The notes under the pieces were generated by a model. That model worked only from the letters and a program-made list of their open reading frames with translations. It ran no database searches and was not told where the DNA came from. From contig JBKBLI010000007.1 of assembly GCA_046296435.1 (NCBI GenBank), positions 1 to 64,000 of the forward strand: a DNA stretch of 64,000 nt, in the 5' to 3' direction. The translations under genes were made by a program, and so were the position numbers. Positions 1 through 8,888 of the stretch are shown one piece after another. Positions within the stretch are counted from its first letter, which is position 1. Each line of letters begins with the position of its first letter. This DNA comes from M3007 sp046296435 (GTDB lineage Bacteria > Bacteroidota > Bacteroidia > Chitinophagales > Saprospiraceae).

Positions 1-3000
1 GCCCGTCAGCACCACCGTATAGTCGTCGAAACAGCCGTAGGTTCCCTCCAAAATCATGTCCGGATTGACCACCGCCGTGCAACTCGCATCCAGCGACAGG
101 TGCACCAGATCGTTGCACGTCACATTGTTCGGCGTCGATACCACCTGTACTATCTGGCTGACCGACTGCGTGCAGCCCGGATCGTTCGCTCCGGCCGCTT
201 TCGGAACCCCGCCGTTCACCGTGTACGTGATCGTGTATTGACCCAGACCCAGCGCCGCAGGGTTGAATTCCGTCGCCCCAGCGCCGTTGATCGTGAAGTT
301 CGCGCTCACTATGTTTGCATCGCCCGGGTCGCCCGTCAGCGGCACAATCGCCGAGCCCAGGCAGAACGGACCGCCCAGATCCGACGTGATCGCCGGGTTC
401 GGGTAGGCGCATTTGTTGCTGATGGTCAGGGTGAATGTTCCGTCGGTTACGATGAGCGTGTAACCGATGTCGTCCACATGGACGCCGCTCAGGAAATAAT
501 CGCCGCTGTTGACCGGATTTTCAACCAGTGCGGTTCCAGCCAAAATCGGGAATGGCGTAAAGGGCGGCGCGGGGCTGTTAGCGGCGAAAAGTCCGGACGC
601 GGAGACCACCGTCCAGTTTTTGCCCGCCAGAGAGCGGACATAAATCGTTTCGCCGAATTGGCCGTTGGTCAGGTTCGTTGCGTTATTTTTGCATACGCAG
701 GGTTCGGAAATTTCAATGGTGGGGGTACAGCGATCGAAAGGCGCGATGGATACCTGTACGGCGCAGGTTCCGATGTTTCCGCAGCGATCTTGCACCGAAA
801 GCGTAAAGATCTGATTTGTGCCGGCTTGGTCGCAGTTGTAAGTAACGCTATTGGGCAGTAGGATCAGTTCATTGGTTGGGGTACAGTTGTCCGTAGCGGT
901 GTAGTTAATTTGCGAAGCGTTGAGCGTCGCCTCCCCAAAGATGTTGAGATTGAGCGTGACGGGCTGGCAGTTGACTTGTGGCGGCGTGATATCTTGTACC
1001 GTAATCACTTGCACATGAGAGGCGGTGTTGCCGCAGTCGTCGCTGACCGTCCAGGTGCGGGTGATGGTGCGGTTGTCCGGGCAGGAGCCTTGCTGAGTAG
1101 TTTGGTTGAAAGTTACCTGAAGACCCGTTGACAGGGCTATAAAAGTCTGTCCGGCATTAGGCTGACCGGGCGTTTCCGGTATAGGGCCGGTCCAGGTGAA
1201 ATCGGCATATTTGTTACCCGAACCTGTAAGTTGTAAAGAGAAGCCTACCGGAGGCACGGGCATATCTTCTTGAACGCCGATGTCCACCGAGGTCATTCCA
1301 TTGGCGGGGCCGCCAACGGCGACGAAAGAGCCTTCGTAGCTCAGGAACTGGATCACCATGCCGTTTTTGACCAGAGCCATACCGTCGGGCGAGCCATTCT
1401 GAATGCCATTGACCGGATAAGTGAATACAACTGTGCCGAAACCATTACTTTGGTTGGGGATCACGCCGCTCAGGTTGCGCGTATTGTAGGGGGCGCCGTC
1501 AGCGCCGTTGTAAAGCCAGATCTGATAGCCCGTCAGATCTACGCCTGCCGTACCCGCGATTTCGATAAATTCGTTGACGTCGGTTCCTACATTATCGTAG
1601 TGGATTTCGTTGAACCAAACCATTTCCATGGGGCTGCCGTCGTCGCAAAGGTCAGTAGCCGTCAGGGTGGCGGGCGCGGGCGTCGGGTCCGAGCAGTTGA
1701 TGGTGATATTGGCAGGCAGCGGCGGCGCAAACACCGGCGCGCCGTCGTCAATCACCTGAATGGTCTGCGTGTGCATGGCCATGTTGCCGCAGGCGTCGGT
1801 CGCCGTCCATATGCGGGTGATTGTTTTTTCGCCGGAGCAGGCGCCCTGCGTCATCATTTCGGAGAATACGGCCGTGACGAATCCGGGCAGCGCATTGATG
1901 GTCTGTCCGGCGTTGAGCAGGCCGGGGGATTCGGCGAGCGGGCCTACCCACGTGAAGTCGTCGGCCGTTTGTCCCGTTCCGGTTAGTTGGAGCGATTGGC
2001 CTATTGGGGGAGCCGGTTCTTGCGATACGCCCATGTCGGTCGAGGTCATGCCTGCGGCAGGGCCGTCGCCTGCGGTGAAAGGCCCTTCGTAGCTCAGCAA
2101 CTGCAATACGGTATTGGGCAAGCGCACCAAAGCCACGCCGTCGTTAGGGCCGTTCTGAATGCCGTTGACCGGATAGAAAAAGGCGACGGCGCCGAAGCCG
2201 TTGCTCTGATTGGGGATCACGCCGCTGAGGGTCCGGGTATTGTAAACAACGGCATTTGCCGGGTTGGAACCGTTGTAGAGGACCAACTGGTATTGCGAAA
2301 GGTCGAGACCGGCCGTACCTGCAATTTCAATAAATTCGTTGACGTCGGCTCCCGCGTTGTCGTAGTGAATTTCGTTGATGAATATCACCGGCGGGACCTG
2401 TCCCGGATCGCAGTTGTCGGTAGCCAGCAGGGTGGGGGGGGCGGGTAGGGGCGATTCGCAGGAGAGGGTCAGGTTGGCGGGCAGCGCGCCCACAAATATC
2501 GGCGCTTCATCGTCCACAATAGTGATTTCTTGCGTCAACACGGCAAGGTTGCCGCAGGCGTCCGTGGCTGTCCAGGAGCGGAAGATCACCGACTCCTGCG
2601 GGCAACTGCCCAGTGTGATGGACGAGGCAGGCAGCACAGTTGGAGCCGGGTCGCAGTTGTCCGTCACGTTGGGCGTGTAATCCGGGATCGGATCATTACA
2701 GCTTATCGTGAGGTTTTGCGGCAGCGGGGCATTGAATACCGGCGCTTGATCGTCCACGACCGTTATGGATTGTCCGACAAAAGCGGAGTTGCCGCAGGCG
2801 TCGGTCGCAATCCACGACCTGGAGATAAAAAACTCTTGCGGGCAGTCGCCAGGGGCGATAGAAGAAATTATGACAATCTGAGGATTAGGGTCAAAATCGT
2901 CCTCTACGCTCAATACCATAGCCGGCGGAACGGGCTGCTCGCAGGGGATGGTCATGTCCATGGGCAGGGGCGCAAGGAAAACCGGCGCCATTACGTCAGG

Positions 3001-4371
3001 CGTAAGGGTTACCGGTATGCGCGGCGAGCACTCAGTCGCATTGGACTGACGCACGTAAAAGGTGATGGGCGCATTGACGTTGTTCACCTGAAAATTCGGG
3101 CCGACAAACAGCGGAGCGCCGCCCACAAGGTCGGCAAACCACTCGATACTGTTGCCCGGGGCGCCTACAGCTATGATGGTGACTGTGTCGCCAAGACAAA
3201 CAATGGGCGGCACGGTCACTGTGGGCGGATCCAAGTTGCAATCGTCGCAATTGGAGGGTAAGTTGAGCGTAAAAACGCCATCTGTGGTACAGCCGGCGCC
3301 GTTGGTAATTTCGACGATGTATGTTCCGGCGCTGAGGCCCGATTGGTTTTGCTGGTCGGGCTGCAGGCCCGATCCGTTGGGCGTGCTCCATGCAAAGGTC
3401 AGGGGCATGACGCCGGCGGAAACCAGAAGGCTGATGGCGCCGTCATTGTTGGCGCACGTCGGATTGGTCAGCGCGACACCTTCAATTGCAGGCGGCGTCA
3501 AGGCCGTCACGCTGACCGAACCCGACAGGCTGTCGGGATTGGCGGCGCATCCGTCGGCGTCAACTACGCTGACAAGCGTTATGGAACCCGTAGCGTTGAA
3601 AGCGACCGACAAAATGCCGTCGCTGACATATCCCTGATAAGTCGTATCGCCCAGCAAAGGGCGGAAAAGCGTCACGTCGAATGGGCTAGTCCCGCCGGCG
3701 ATGCTTACCGACAACTGGGCAAATCCGCCCCGGGGCGCGCAGTCCTCGGCCGGTTCGCCACTCAGAAGCGCTGTGATCGGTTTGGGTTTTACCGTTCCGT
3801 TGACGACCAGTCCGCCCGAAGTAGAGCCGATACGCATCGTACCCCCTGTTCCGGGTGTGCCGCTCACGGCGTTGCCATAGCCATAAAGGCGGAATGTCAC
3901 AGTACCCGTTACGTTGTTCAGATTGGCGTTGAAGGTTTTTAGACCCGTAGAATTGGTCATGGTCTGCGTACCGAGATTGGCCGTAAAGTTATCCACGCTG
4001 CTCCGCAGCGTAGCCGTGTTAGGACCGGTGTTCGAGCTTTGCATCCAGATCTCGATGCTCGTGATATCGGCGGCAAAACAATTGCCAATCGGCACTGTGA
4101 ACTGATAATAATCATTGTTCGCAATGGCGTCGTCGAGCGTGGTAGGCGCGCTGGACGAGAACCAACCGTTCGAATTGATCGAATTGGCCGCCGCCGTAGG
4201 GTTAACGCCCGGCCCGCGGCTGAGTACGCCAACGCCAACGTTGGGGGCTGAGAAATTAGAGTTGGTAGAGACCTGATTGCCGGGTTCGCCGAGCAGACTC
4301 CAAGTGATCACCTGGCCATGGGCCAAGGTCGCCAACAAAAAAAGGGTGAGGAGTGTAAAATTTTTTTTCAT
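1..4371 (-). CDS. Giant secreted modular adhesin-like protein (SprB/HYR-like repeats, two lamin-tail domains), partial
   Basis: The frame stays open from the ATG at 4371 to the window edge (1457 codons, 3' end missing). Residues 1-20 are a signal peptide (MKKNFTLLTLFLLATLAHGQ). A beta-sandwich domain common in Bacteroidota adhesins follows (about 20-200), then a SprB-like repeat (about 290-375, ending in an AGTYIVEITN-type motif). HYR-like Ig repeats come next, each with an APVF...LP.N.TI.C start and a RSWTATDACGN end. Two lamin-tail domains (NEIHYDN...VNEFIEIAGTAG) lie at about 660-820 and 908-1075 and sit inside HYR-like units. The family is exported and usually surface-anchored through T9SS; the sorting domain would lie beyond the window. 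A role in adhesion or gliding is inference. A consensus promoter lies about 60 bp upstream. Confidence 0.88.
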   Translation of the reverse strand, partial: MKKNFTLLTLFLLATLAHGQVITWSLLGEPGNQVSTNSNFSAPNVGVGVLSRGPGVNPTAAANSINSNGWFSSSAPTTLDDAIANNDYYQFTVPIGNCFAADITSIEIWMQSSNTGPNTATLRSSVDNFTANLGTQTMTNSTGLKTFNANLNNVTGTVTFRLYGYGNAVSGTPGTGGTMRIGSTSGGLVVNGTVKPKPITALLSGEPAEDCAPRGGFAQLSVSIAGGTSPFDVTLFRPLLGDTTYQGYVSDGILSVAFNATGSITLVSVVDADGCAANPDSLSGSVSVTALTPPAIEGVALTNPTCANNDGAISLLVSAGVMPLTFAWSTPNGSGLQPDQQNQSGLSAGTYIVEITNGAGCTTDGVFTLNLPSNCDDCNLDPPTVTVPPIVCLGDTVTIIAVGAPGNSIEWFADLVGGAPLFVGPNFQVNNVNAPITFYVRQSNATECSPRIPVTLTPDVMAPVFLAPLPMDMTIPCEQPVPPAMVLSVEDDFDPNPQIVIISSIAPGDCPQEFFISRSWIATDACGNSAFVGQSITVVDDQAPVFNAPLPQNLTISCNDPIPDYTPNVTDNCDPAPTVLPASSITLGSCPQESVIFRSWTATDACGNLAVLTQEITIVDDEAPIFVGALPANLTLSCESPLPAPPTLLATDNCDPGQVPPVIFINEIHYDNAGADVNEFIEIAGTAGLDLSQYQLVLYNGSNPANAVVYNTRTLSGVIPNQSNGFGAVAFFYPVNGIQNGPNDGVALVRLPNTVLQLLSYEGPFTAGDGPAAGMTSTDMGVSQEPAPPIGQSLQLTGTGQTADDFTWVGPLAESPGLLNAGQTINALPGFVTAVFSEMMTQGACSGEKTITRIWTATDACGNMAMHTQTIQVIDDGAPVFAPPLPANITINCSDPTPAPATLTATDLCDDGSPMEMVWFNEIHYDNVGTDVNEFIEIAGTAGVDLTGYQIWLYNGADGAPYNTRNLSGVIPNQSNGFGTVVFTYPVNGIQNGSPDGMALVKNGMVIQFLSYEGSFVAVGGPANGMTSVDIGVQEDMPVPPVGFSLQLTGSGNKYADFTWTGPIPETPGQPNAGQTFIALSTGLQVTFNQTTQQGSCPDNRTITRTWTVSDDCGNTASHVQVITVQDITPPQVNCQPVTLNLNIFGEATLNASQINYTATDNCTPTNELILLPNSVTYNCDQAGTNQIFTLSVQDRCGNIGTCAVQVSIAPFDRCTPTIEISEPCVCKNNATNLTNGQFGETIYVRSLAGKNWTVVSASGLFAANSPAPPFTPFPILAGTALVENPVNSGDYFLSGVHVDDIGYTLIVTDGTFTLTISNKCAYPNPAITSDLGGPFCLGSAIVPLTGDPGDANIVSANFTINGAGATEFNPAALGLGQYTITYTVNGGVPKAAGANDPGCTQSVSQIVQVVSTPNNVTCNDLVHLSLDASCTAVVNPDMILEGTYGCFDDYTVVLTG

Positions 4372-4432
4372 GAGAAAATACGATTACATAAGAGGGGAAG
4401 CACAGGCGGGGAGCGCCTGTGAATACACGGTG

Positions 4433-4464
4433 CAAAGGTAATTCAAGCGAGCGCATACGACAAA
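4433..4464 (-). promoter_or_regulatory. Bacteroidota-type promoter of the giant adhesin gene
   Basis: Read on the minus strand, TTTG (4464-4461) is followed after 20 nt by TACCTTTG (4440-4433). This matches the -33/-7 pattern TTTG and TAnnTTTG. The predicted start near 4426 gives a leader of about 55 nt to the ATG at 4371. Confidence 0.7.
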
Positions 4465-4913
4465 AGAGAAAACGCAGGCTGAACAAAACTTAACATACCG
4501 AAAGGTGAATTGAGGCAAAAATGGGTTTTGTCATCGCGGATACCGAGTTTCAGTGCGATGAATAGGTAAGCGCAAGGGCTTAGGATTTCTGAAATTGGGC
4601 TTCAGTCCTCTGCGTCGCTTTCCATTGAAAAGAAAAAAGGAGGCGTCATGGCGTTTGGGATTTTGCGCAATCCCGCTACCGCAAACGGATTTTCTGTTTT
4701 TAGGAAAAAAGGGCATGGGGCTGGGGCGCGAGTTGGGAACAGCCCCGCCCCCAACTCGCGCCCCAGCGCTGGCTCCTTGCGTAGCTGTTTGCCGATCGCA
4801 AAAGGGCGCGGGCTTGGGGCGCCTGGCGCCGTACCGGCGGGCGCCAGGCCAAGTCTTGTAATCAGATAGCTCGAGCCATTAGGGTCCAGTAAACTGTCTT
4901 TGTCGGGCGTCGA
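4465..4913. other. Intergenic region with a perfect GC-rich inverted repeat and a T/A-tract motif
   Basis: No convincing gene is present; the short ORFs here are low-complexity overlaps on both strands. An exact 18-bp inverted repeat (arms 4720-4737 and 4750-4767, 12-nt loop) lies beside a T5-AGG-A6 motif at 4697-4710. The hairpin has no following T-run, so it is not a clear intrinsic terminator. The flanking genes are both on the minus strand. Confidence 0.5.
4720..4767. repeat. 18-bp perfect inverted repeat
   Basis: GCTGGGGCGCGAGTTGGG (4720-4737) is repeated in reverse complement at 4750-4767 around a 12-nt loop. It could act on transcripts from either strand, for example as an mRNA stabiliser between the DUF3298 gene and the adhesin gene. 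Its role is unknown. Confidence 0.75.
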
Positions 4914-6035
4914 TCACTTTTTTTTGACCAGAAAACGCTTCAGCTCTGTAAAGGGAACGAACAGGTCAATCTGCCCGGCGGCATAGGGCGCGATCTCGTA
5001 GGGAGGGTAACCGAAGACTATGCCTTTTCCCGTGAGGTAAAAATTTTCGGTAATCGGGATGCTCGGCACGAAATAGTACCCTTCTATCGACTCGTTGGAT
5101 TTGAGGCCGGCGCGGCGTCGCGCCGCGCGTTGCAGCGCCGCCTCCAGAGCGCTTTCGTATCCCGAGCTCAGTACGTCCGGGAGGGTCAAAGGCCGCATTT
5201 CTTTGAGGTCGTAAGTGGCAAACTCGATGGCATACATGCCATGCGCTCCACCCATGTACAAGTAGGTGAAGTAACCGACGCTAAGCGTTTGATCCTGATT
5301 GTATAGGATTTGTATCTGGTCCTCAGACTCGTAATTGTAAGCGAATTCGGGCGCGTCTGTATCCGGCTCCAAACGACCGACTTCTTCGCGGTATTTTTCG
5401 AACAATTGATCGCGCAGGCGCTCAAAGGCTTTTTCGAAACTGGGGCAACAACCGGCTGCAAAATCTTCGTCGCCAACGGTTCTTCGCAAAAAAGTATTGT
5501 TGAGGAAGTCCTGAACGCGCCGCGAGGCGCCGGCGGGCTTGAGCCAAAAAAGCGACAGCGAGGCGGTAGGGGAGTCCTCGGTATCGGGTTTGAGGCGCAG
5601 CGCGTCGCTTAGGGCGCCTCCGGCAAAGGGGACCGATCCTTCGGGATAGCGCTCGCGAAGGGTTACGGGAAAACTGCGCTTGCCGCTGGAATCAACCCAG
5701 GAGCCTTGCCAGTTGTCGTTCAGACGCATGGATCCGAGTATCTCCCAGCCGACGGACTCTTCCAGGACGATCAATCCGCTGCTGTCTCTGTAGCCATATA
5801 GCTTGATGGGTTCCTGATACTGGTCGTAGGCATAGGAGCCAAAAAAGTAAGGCGCGCTGATCGTTGCGCCTTGGGGATCGACGTAGGGACGCGTCAGTTC
5901 GTGGAGGTTGAACGCAACAGGCTGCTTGCCGATCTCGCCCTCGAGACGCCAATAGCGGTATTGAAGGGCGGGGCGTTGGGCAAGGGCTTGTGAGAGGATA
6001 GTCATCCAAAAGAGCGAACAAATGAGGGAACGCAT
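4914..6035 (-). CDS. Exported DUF3298 (RsiV-like) domain protein
   Basis: I start at the ATG at 6035 because it gives a compact signal peptide (MRSLICSLFWMTILSQALA). The longer ATG at 6074 would lie inside or upstream of the likely -7 element at 6072-6079. The protein has 373 aa. The C-terminal third carries the DUF3298 signature: a TYLYMGGAH segment, the FATYDL strand, and the YPPYEIAPYAAGQ motif followed by a VPF strand. DUF3298 occurs in secreted proteins such as the lysozyme-sensing anti-sigma factor RsiV and peptidoglycan deacetylases. No catalytic or transmembrane anti-sigma module is visible, so the function (cell-wall or lysozyme related) is unproven. It appears monocistronic. Confidence 0.8.
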   Translation of the reverse strand: MRSLICSLFWMTILSQALAQRPALQYRYWRLEGEIGKQPVAFNLHELTRPYVDPQGATISAPYFFGSYAYDQYQEPIKLYGYRDSSGLIVLEESVGWEILGSMRLNDNWQGSWVDSSGKRSFPVTLRERYPEGSVPFAGGALSDALRLKPDTEDSPTASLSLFWLKPAGASRRVQDFLNNTFLRRTVGDEDFAAGCCPSFEKAFERLRDQLFEKYREEVGRLEPDTDAPEFAYNYESEDQIQILYNQDQTLSVGYFTYLYMGGAHGMYAIEFATYDLKEMRPLTLPDVLSSGYESALEAALQRAARRRAGLKSNESIEGYYFVPSIPITENFYLTGKGIVFGYPPYEIAPYAAGQIDLFVPFTELKRFLVKKK

Positions 6036-6071
6036 GGCTGAAATGTGCGATAGTTGTTTAGAATAAATTCT

Positions 6072-6079
6072 CAAAGGTA
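6072..6079 (-). promoter_or_regulatory. Candidate -7 element for the DUF3298 gene
   Basis: TACCTTTG is present on the minus strand (CAAAGGTA as given). No good -33 TTTG is found 20-21 nt upstream, so this rests on the -7 element alone. It supports the downstream start at 6035. Confidence 0.4.
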
Positions 6080-6094
6080 AATCCTCGCGAGAAA

Positions 6095-6126
6095 TTGTGC
6101 CGATTTAAAACAATGCGCTACCTTTG
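6095..6126 (+). promoter_or_regulatory. Promoter of ald
   Basis: TTG (6095-6097) is followed after 21 nt by TACCTTTG (6119-6126). The predicted start near 6133 leaves a leader of about 45 nt before the ATG at 6180. It is divergent from the DUF3298 gene promoter. Confidence 0.65.
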
Positions 6127-6179
6127 CCTCGCTTTTTTTATATTTCATTTCACATTTTTCACGATTTAACAGTCTCAAC

Positions 6180-7301
6180 ATGATAATTGGCGTACCAAAG
6201 GAAATAAAAAGCAATGAAAACCGGGTAGCGGTCACACCCGCAGGCGTCATGGAATTTGTGCGCAGGGGGCATACGGTGTATGTGCAGAGTGCCGCAGGCA
6301 TAGGGAGCGGGTTTGAGGATCAGGATTATGTTGAAGCCGGCGCCAACATACTCAATACAGCCGATGAAGTGTGGGCGATTGCCGAGATGATCATGAAGGT
6401 CAAGGAGCCTATCGCCGAGGAGTACGGACGTTGTCGCCCGGGTCAGTTGATCTTTACGTATTTCCACTTTGCCTCCAGCGAGGAGTTGACGCACGCTATG
6501 ATCAAAAGTCGCGCTACCTGTCTGGCTTATGAGACTGTAGAAACCCCCGACCGCCAACTGCCGTTGTTGATCCCCATGTCAGAAGTGGCTGGGCGTATGG
6601 CGGTGCATGAGGGCGCCAAATTCCTGGAAAAGCCTGTAAAAGGACGCGGCGTGCTGCTCGGCGGCGTGCCGGGCGTCGAACCCGGAAAGGTGCTGGTGAT
6701 CGGCGGCGGCATCGTAGGTACGCAAGCCGCCAAAATGGCCGCCGGTCTTGGCGCTCAGGTTACCATTCTCGACGTCAACCTGGCCCGGCTGCGTTATCTG
6801 AGCGATGTGATGCCTGCCAACGTGATTACGATGTTCTCCAGCGAGTACAACATCCGGAGGCTCATTCAGACCCACGACCTGGTCATCGGAGCGGTATTGA
6901 TACCTGGCGCCAAAGCGCCCAAACTGATCACCCGCGACATGCTCAAACTCATGCGCCCGGGCACCGTCATGGTGGATGTGGCGGTGGATCAAGGCGGATG
7001 TTTTGAGACGACGCGCGCCACCACGCATGACGAACCAATTTACGTTGTAGAGGATGTGGTGCACTACTGCGTGGCCAACATGCCCGGCGCCGTGCCGTTT
7101 ACCTCTACGGTAGCGCTTACCAACGCTACGCTTCCGTACGCATTGCAATTGGCTGGCAAGGGTTGGAAAAATGCGTGCATGCAAAACCGCGAGCTATTGC
7201 TCGGACTCAATATCGTGAATGGCAAGGTGGTCTATAAAGCTGTGGCCGATGCTTTCAACCTGACGCTGCATGAGGTGAAGGACATCCTCGGAGTCGAGTA
7301 A
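6180..7301 (+). CDS. ald: Alanine dehydrogenase
   Basis: This enzyme interconverts L-alanine and pyruvate plus ammonia with NAD, in the cytosol. At 373 aa it has the usual family length. The N-terminus MIIGVPKEIKSNENRVAVTP is diagnostic of the Ald/PNT family. The Rossmann motif GGGIVGTQAA lies near residue 175 in the NAD-binding domain. The NMPGAVPFTSTVAL segment near residue 300 is also typical of Ald. No second transhydrogenase subunit follows, which favours Ald over PntA. The gene stands alone with its own promoter upstream and a strong terminator downstream. Confidence 0.96.
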   Translation: MIIGVPKEIKSNENRVAVTPAGVMEFVRRGHTVYVQSAAGIGSGFEDQDYVEAGANILNTADEVWAIAEMIMKVKEPIAEEYGRCRPGQLIFTYFHFASSEELTHAMIKSRATCLAYETVETPDRQLPLLIPMSEVAGRMAVHEGAKFLEKPVKGRGVLLGGVPGVEPGKVLVIGGGIVGTQAAKMAAGLGAQVTILDVNLARLRYLSDVMPANVITMFSSEYNIRRLIQTHDLVIGAVLIPGAKAPKLITRDMLKLMRPGTVMVDVAVDQGGCFETTRATTHDEPIYVVEDVVHYCVANMPGAVPFTSTVALTNATLPYALQLAGKGWKNACMQNRELLLGLNIVNGKVVYKAVADAFNLTLHEVKDILGVE

Positions 7302-7359
7302 ATGTCTTTCGCTCGCTGCAAGCGCGGGCGGGAAATTTTTTGCGCACAGCGCTTGCCCG

Positions 7360-7396
7360 GCGCGGCGGCCGCAGGCGTTCGGCCGCCGCGCTTTTT
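7360..7396 (+). terminator. Intrinsic terminator of ald
   Basis: An 11-bp GC-only stem (GCGCGGCGGCC at 7360-7370, complement at 7381-7391) with a 10-nt loop is followed at once by TTTTT. It lies 58 bp after the ald stop, in the convergent gap with the amidotransferase gene. Confidence 0.8.
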
Positions 7397-7411
7397 CCCC
7401 CTTTTGGGCAC

Positions 7412-7438
7412 GCGCTTTTTTTCTGAAAAAAATGGCGC
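7412..7438. repeat. T/A-tract near-palindrome (dispersed motif)
   Basis: GCGC, seven T, CTG, seven A, then TGGCGC. The T and A tracts are complementary and the GC flanks extend the symmetry. It sits between convergent genes, so it could terminate transcripts from either side. It is a good example of the motif discussed in the findings. Confidence 0.6.
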
Positions 7439-7462
7439 GGAAACGCGGGCGGCGGGCGCGGG

Positions 7463-8134
7463 TCAAGCGCTTGTTTCGCGCGGGTTGGCCGGTTTGTGTT
7501 GAAGTGTCGCAACCCAGTTGCGGAGCATGCGCAAGCCCTGGAAGGTCAATACTGATTCGGGATGGAACTGCACCCCCCACAAGGGCAGCGAGGCGTGGGC
7601 GAGGGCCATCACTTCGCCCGATTGGCTACGGGCGACGACGCGCATGGCCGAGGTTTGGGGGCAATGTAATATGAGGGAGTGATAGCGCATGACCTGAGTA
7701 GGCGACTCAATACCGGCAAACATGGGGTGCGCTTCGAAGTAGATCATGTCGGTCTTGCCGTGCATGGGTTGGCGTGCATGCGTCAGCGTGGCGCCGAAAA
7801 ATTCGCCAATGGCTTGCATACCGAGGCAGACGCCGTAGAAGGGCATGCGGTCGTGCATCGCTGCGATGAGTTCGGGCATGATGCCTGCGTTCGCCGGCCG
7901 GCCGGGTCCGGGCGACAACACAACGCCTTCGTAGCTCCGGCGCATGATGTCGGACACGCTACAAGCGTCATTGCGCAGCACCTCGCAGGTCGCGCCGCAC
8001 TGAAGCAGGTAGTCGCGCAGGTTGAAGGTGAATGAGTCGTAGTTGTCTAGCAGGAGGATACGGGGCTGGGTCGGGCCGCCGCTGCGTTCAGTATTCGATG
8101 CCGTTGCCGGGTCTGCGTCCGCGTTCGGGATCAT
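7463..8134 (-). CDS. Glutamine amidotransferase, anthranilate/aminodeoxychorismate synthase component II
   Basis: Class I glutamine amidotransferase that would deliver ammonia to the chorismate-binding subunit in tryptophan (TrpG) or folate (PabA) synthesis. Motifs in order: ILLLDNYDSFTFNL (about 28), LSPGPGRP (about 75), the nucleophile-elbow GVCLGMQAIG with the catalytic Cys near 102, and VQFHPESVLT with the catalytic His and Glu near 190. At 223 aa it is slightly longer than usual owing to about 25 extra N-terminal residues. These overlap the end of the CvpA gene by 47 bp, so the true start may be downstream. No trpE, trpD or pabB is nearby, so trpG and pabA cannot be told apart. Confidence 0.9.
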   Translation of the reverse strand: MIPNADADPATASNTERSGGPTQPRILLLDNYDSFTFNLRDYLLQCGATCEVLRNDACSVSDIMRRSYEGVVLSPGPGRPANAGIMPELIAAMHDRMPFYGVCLGMQAIGEFFGATLTHARQPMHGKTDMIYFEAHPMFAGIESPTQVMRYHSLILHCPQTSAMRVVARSQSGEVMALAHASLPLWGVQFHPESVLTFQGLRMLRNWVATLQHKPANPRETSA

Positions 8135-8750
8135 CTTGCACTTCTCTTTTGTAATTGTTGGGGAGTTTTTCGATGCGGGCTTCGCCGTCGGCTGCCGCTT
8201 TAGGATTGTCGGTCTGTCGGCCTCTATCTATTTCGTCGATGAGGCCCATAGAGGTCTGCCAGGTTTCTTTGATGTACGGCAATATGCGGCCGCCGTAGTC
8301 TTTGAAATAGTCCGGCATTTTGGCAAGGGTATCGTAAAAGGTGGAGGCCTCTTTGGTCTGTTGATTGATGAGGCGGGCGCCGTCGAGAAACCAAATGACC
8401 GCACTGTAAAGCAACAAGCCGAATAGGGCGCCGGCGGCGGCTCCGGCCAATTTGTTGAGCGCGCTGAGGTAAAGGGTGGCGAGGATTTGGTCTAAGCCGC
8501 TTTTGAGGATGCGCGACAAGAGCCAAAGCACAACTAAATTGACGGCAAAGGCCAATAGGTTGAAGCCGGCATTATCTGAGTTAGAGACGCTTTTGAGGAT
8601 GGAGGCGGTGAAGGGGGTGGCGCGAATGGCGATGACCAGACCAAATGCAAAAAAAAACACGGTTGCCAGCACGCCGATAATGCCTTGTGAGGAACCTTGC
8701 CATCCGGCAACCAATACAATAAGGACAAAGCCGATGTCGATCCAGGTCAC
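8088..8750 (-). CDS. CvpA-family inner membrane protein
   Basis: A polytopic membrane protein of 220 aa starting at GTG (8750). The N-terminal MTWIDIGFVLIVLVAGWQG and the GxxxGxxxG-rich helix AGAAAGALFGLLL are characteristic of the CvpA (colicin V production) family. Four transmembrane helices fill residues 1-125, and a charged cytoplasmic tail follows. CvpA proteins are linked to envelope homeostasis and colicin V export, but no biochemical activity is established. A -7 element lies 19 bp upstream, and the gene overlaps the amidotransferase gene downstream, so the two are probably one transcript. Confidence 0.85.
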   Translation of the reverse strand: MTWIDIGFVLIVLVAGWQGSSQGIIGVLATVFFFAFGLVIAIRATPFTASILKSVSNSDNAGFNLLAFAVNLVVLWLLSRILKSGLDQILATLYLSALNKLAGAAAGALFGLLLYSAVIWFLDGARLINQQTKEASTFYDTLAKMPDYFKDYGGRILPYIKETWQTSMGLIDEIDRGRQTDNPKAAADGEARIEKLPNNYKREVQDDPERGRRPGNGIEY

Positions 8751-8768
8751 TGCTGCGGTCTTTTGTTA

Positions 8769-8776
8769 CAAAGGTA
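8769..8776 (-). promoter_or_regulatory. -7 element upstream of the CvpA gene
   Basis: TACCTTTG on the minus strand. The predicted start near 8762 leaves only about 12 nt before the GTG at 8750. No well-spaced -33 TTTG is seen. Confidence 0.4.
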
Positions 8777-8888
8777 CGGGTATTTCGTCATCAAACGCAT
8801 ACAAAATCGACGAACAGAGGCGAAAACCTCAAATATTCCACGAACTTTGCGCTCTAAGCGGCGAAGCTATCGCTCAATCCCCCGGCAT

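Noticed and set aside
100..4105. Long plus-strand frames opposite the giant gene
   Set aside because: They are mirror frames of the repeat-rich minus-strand gene, with Arg/Val-biased composition and no domains.
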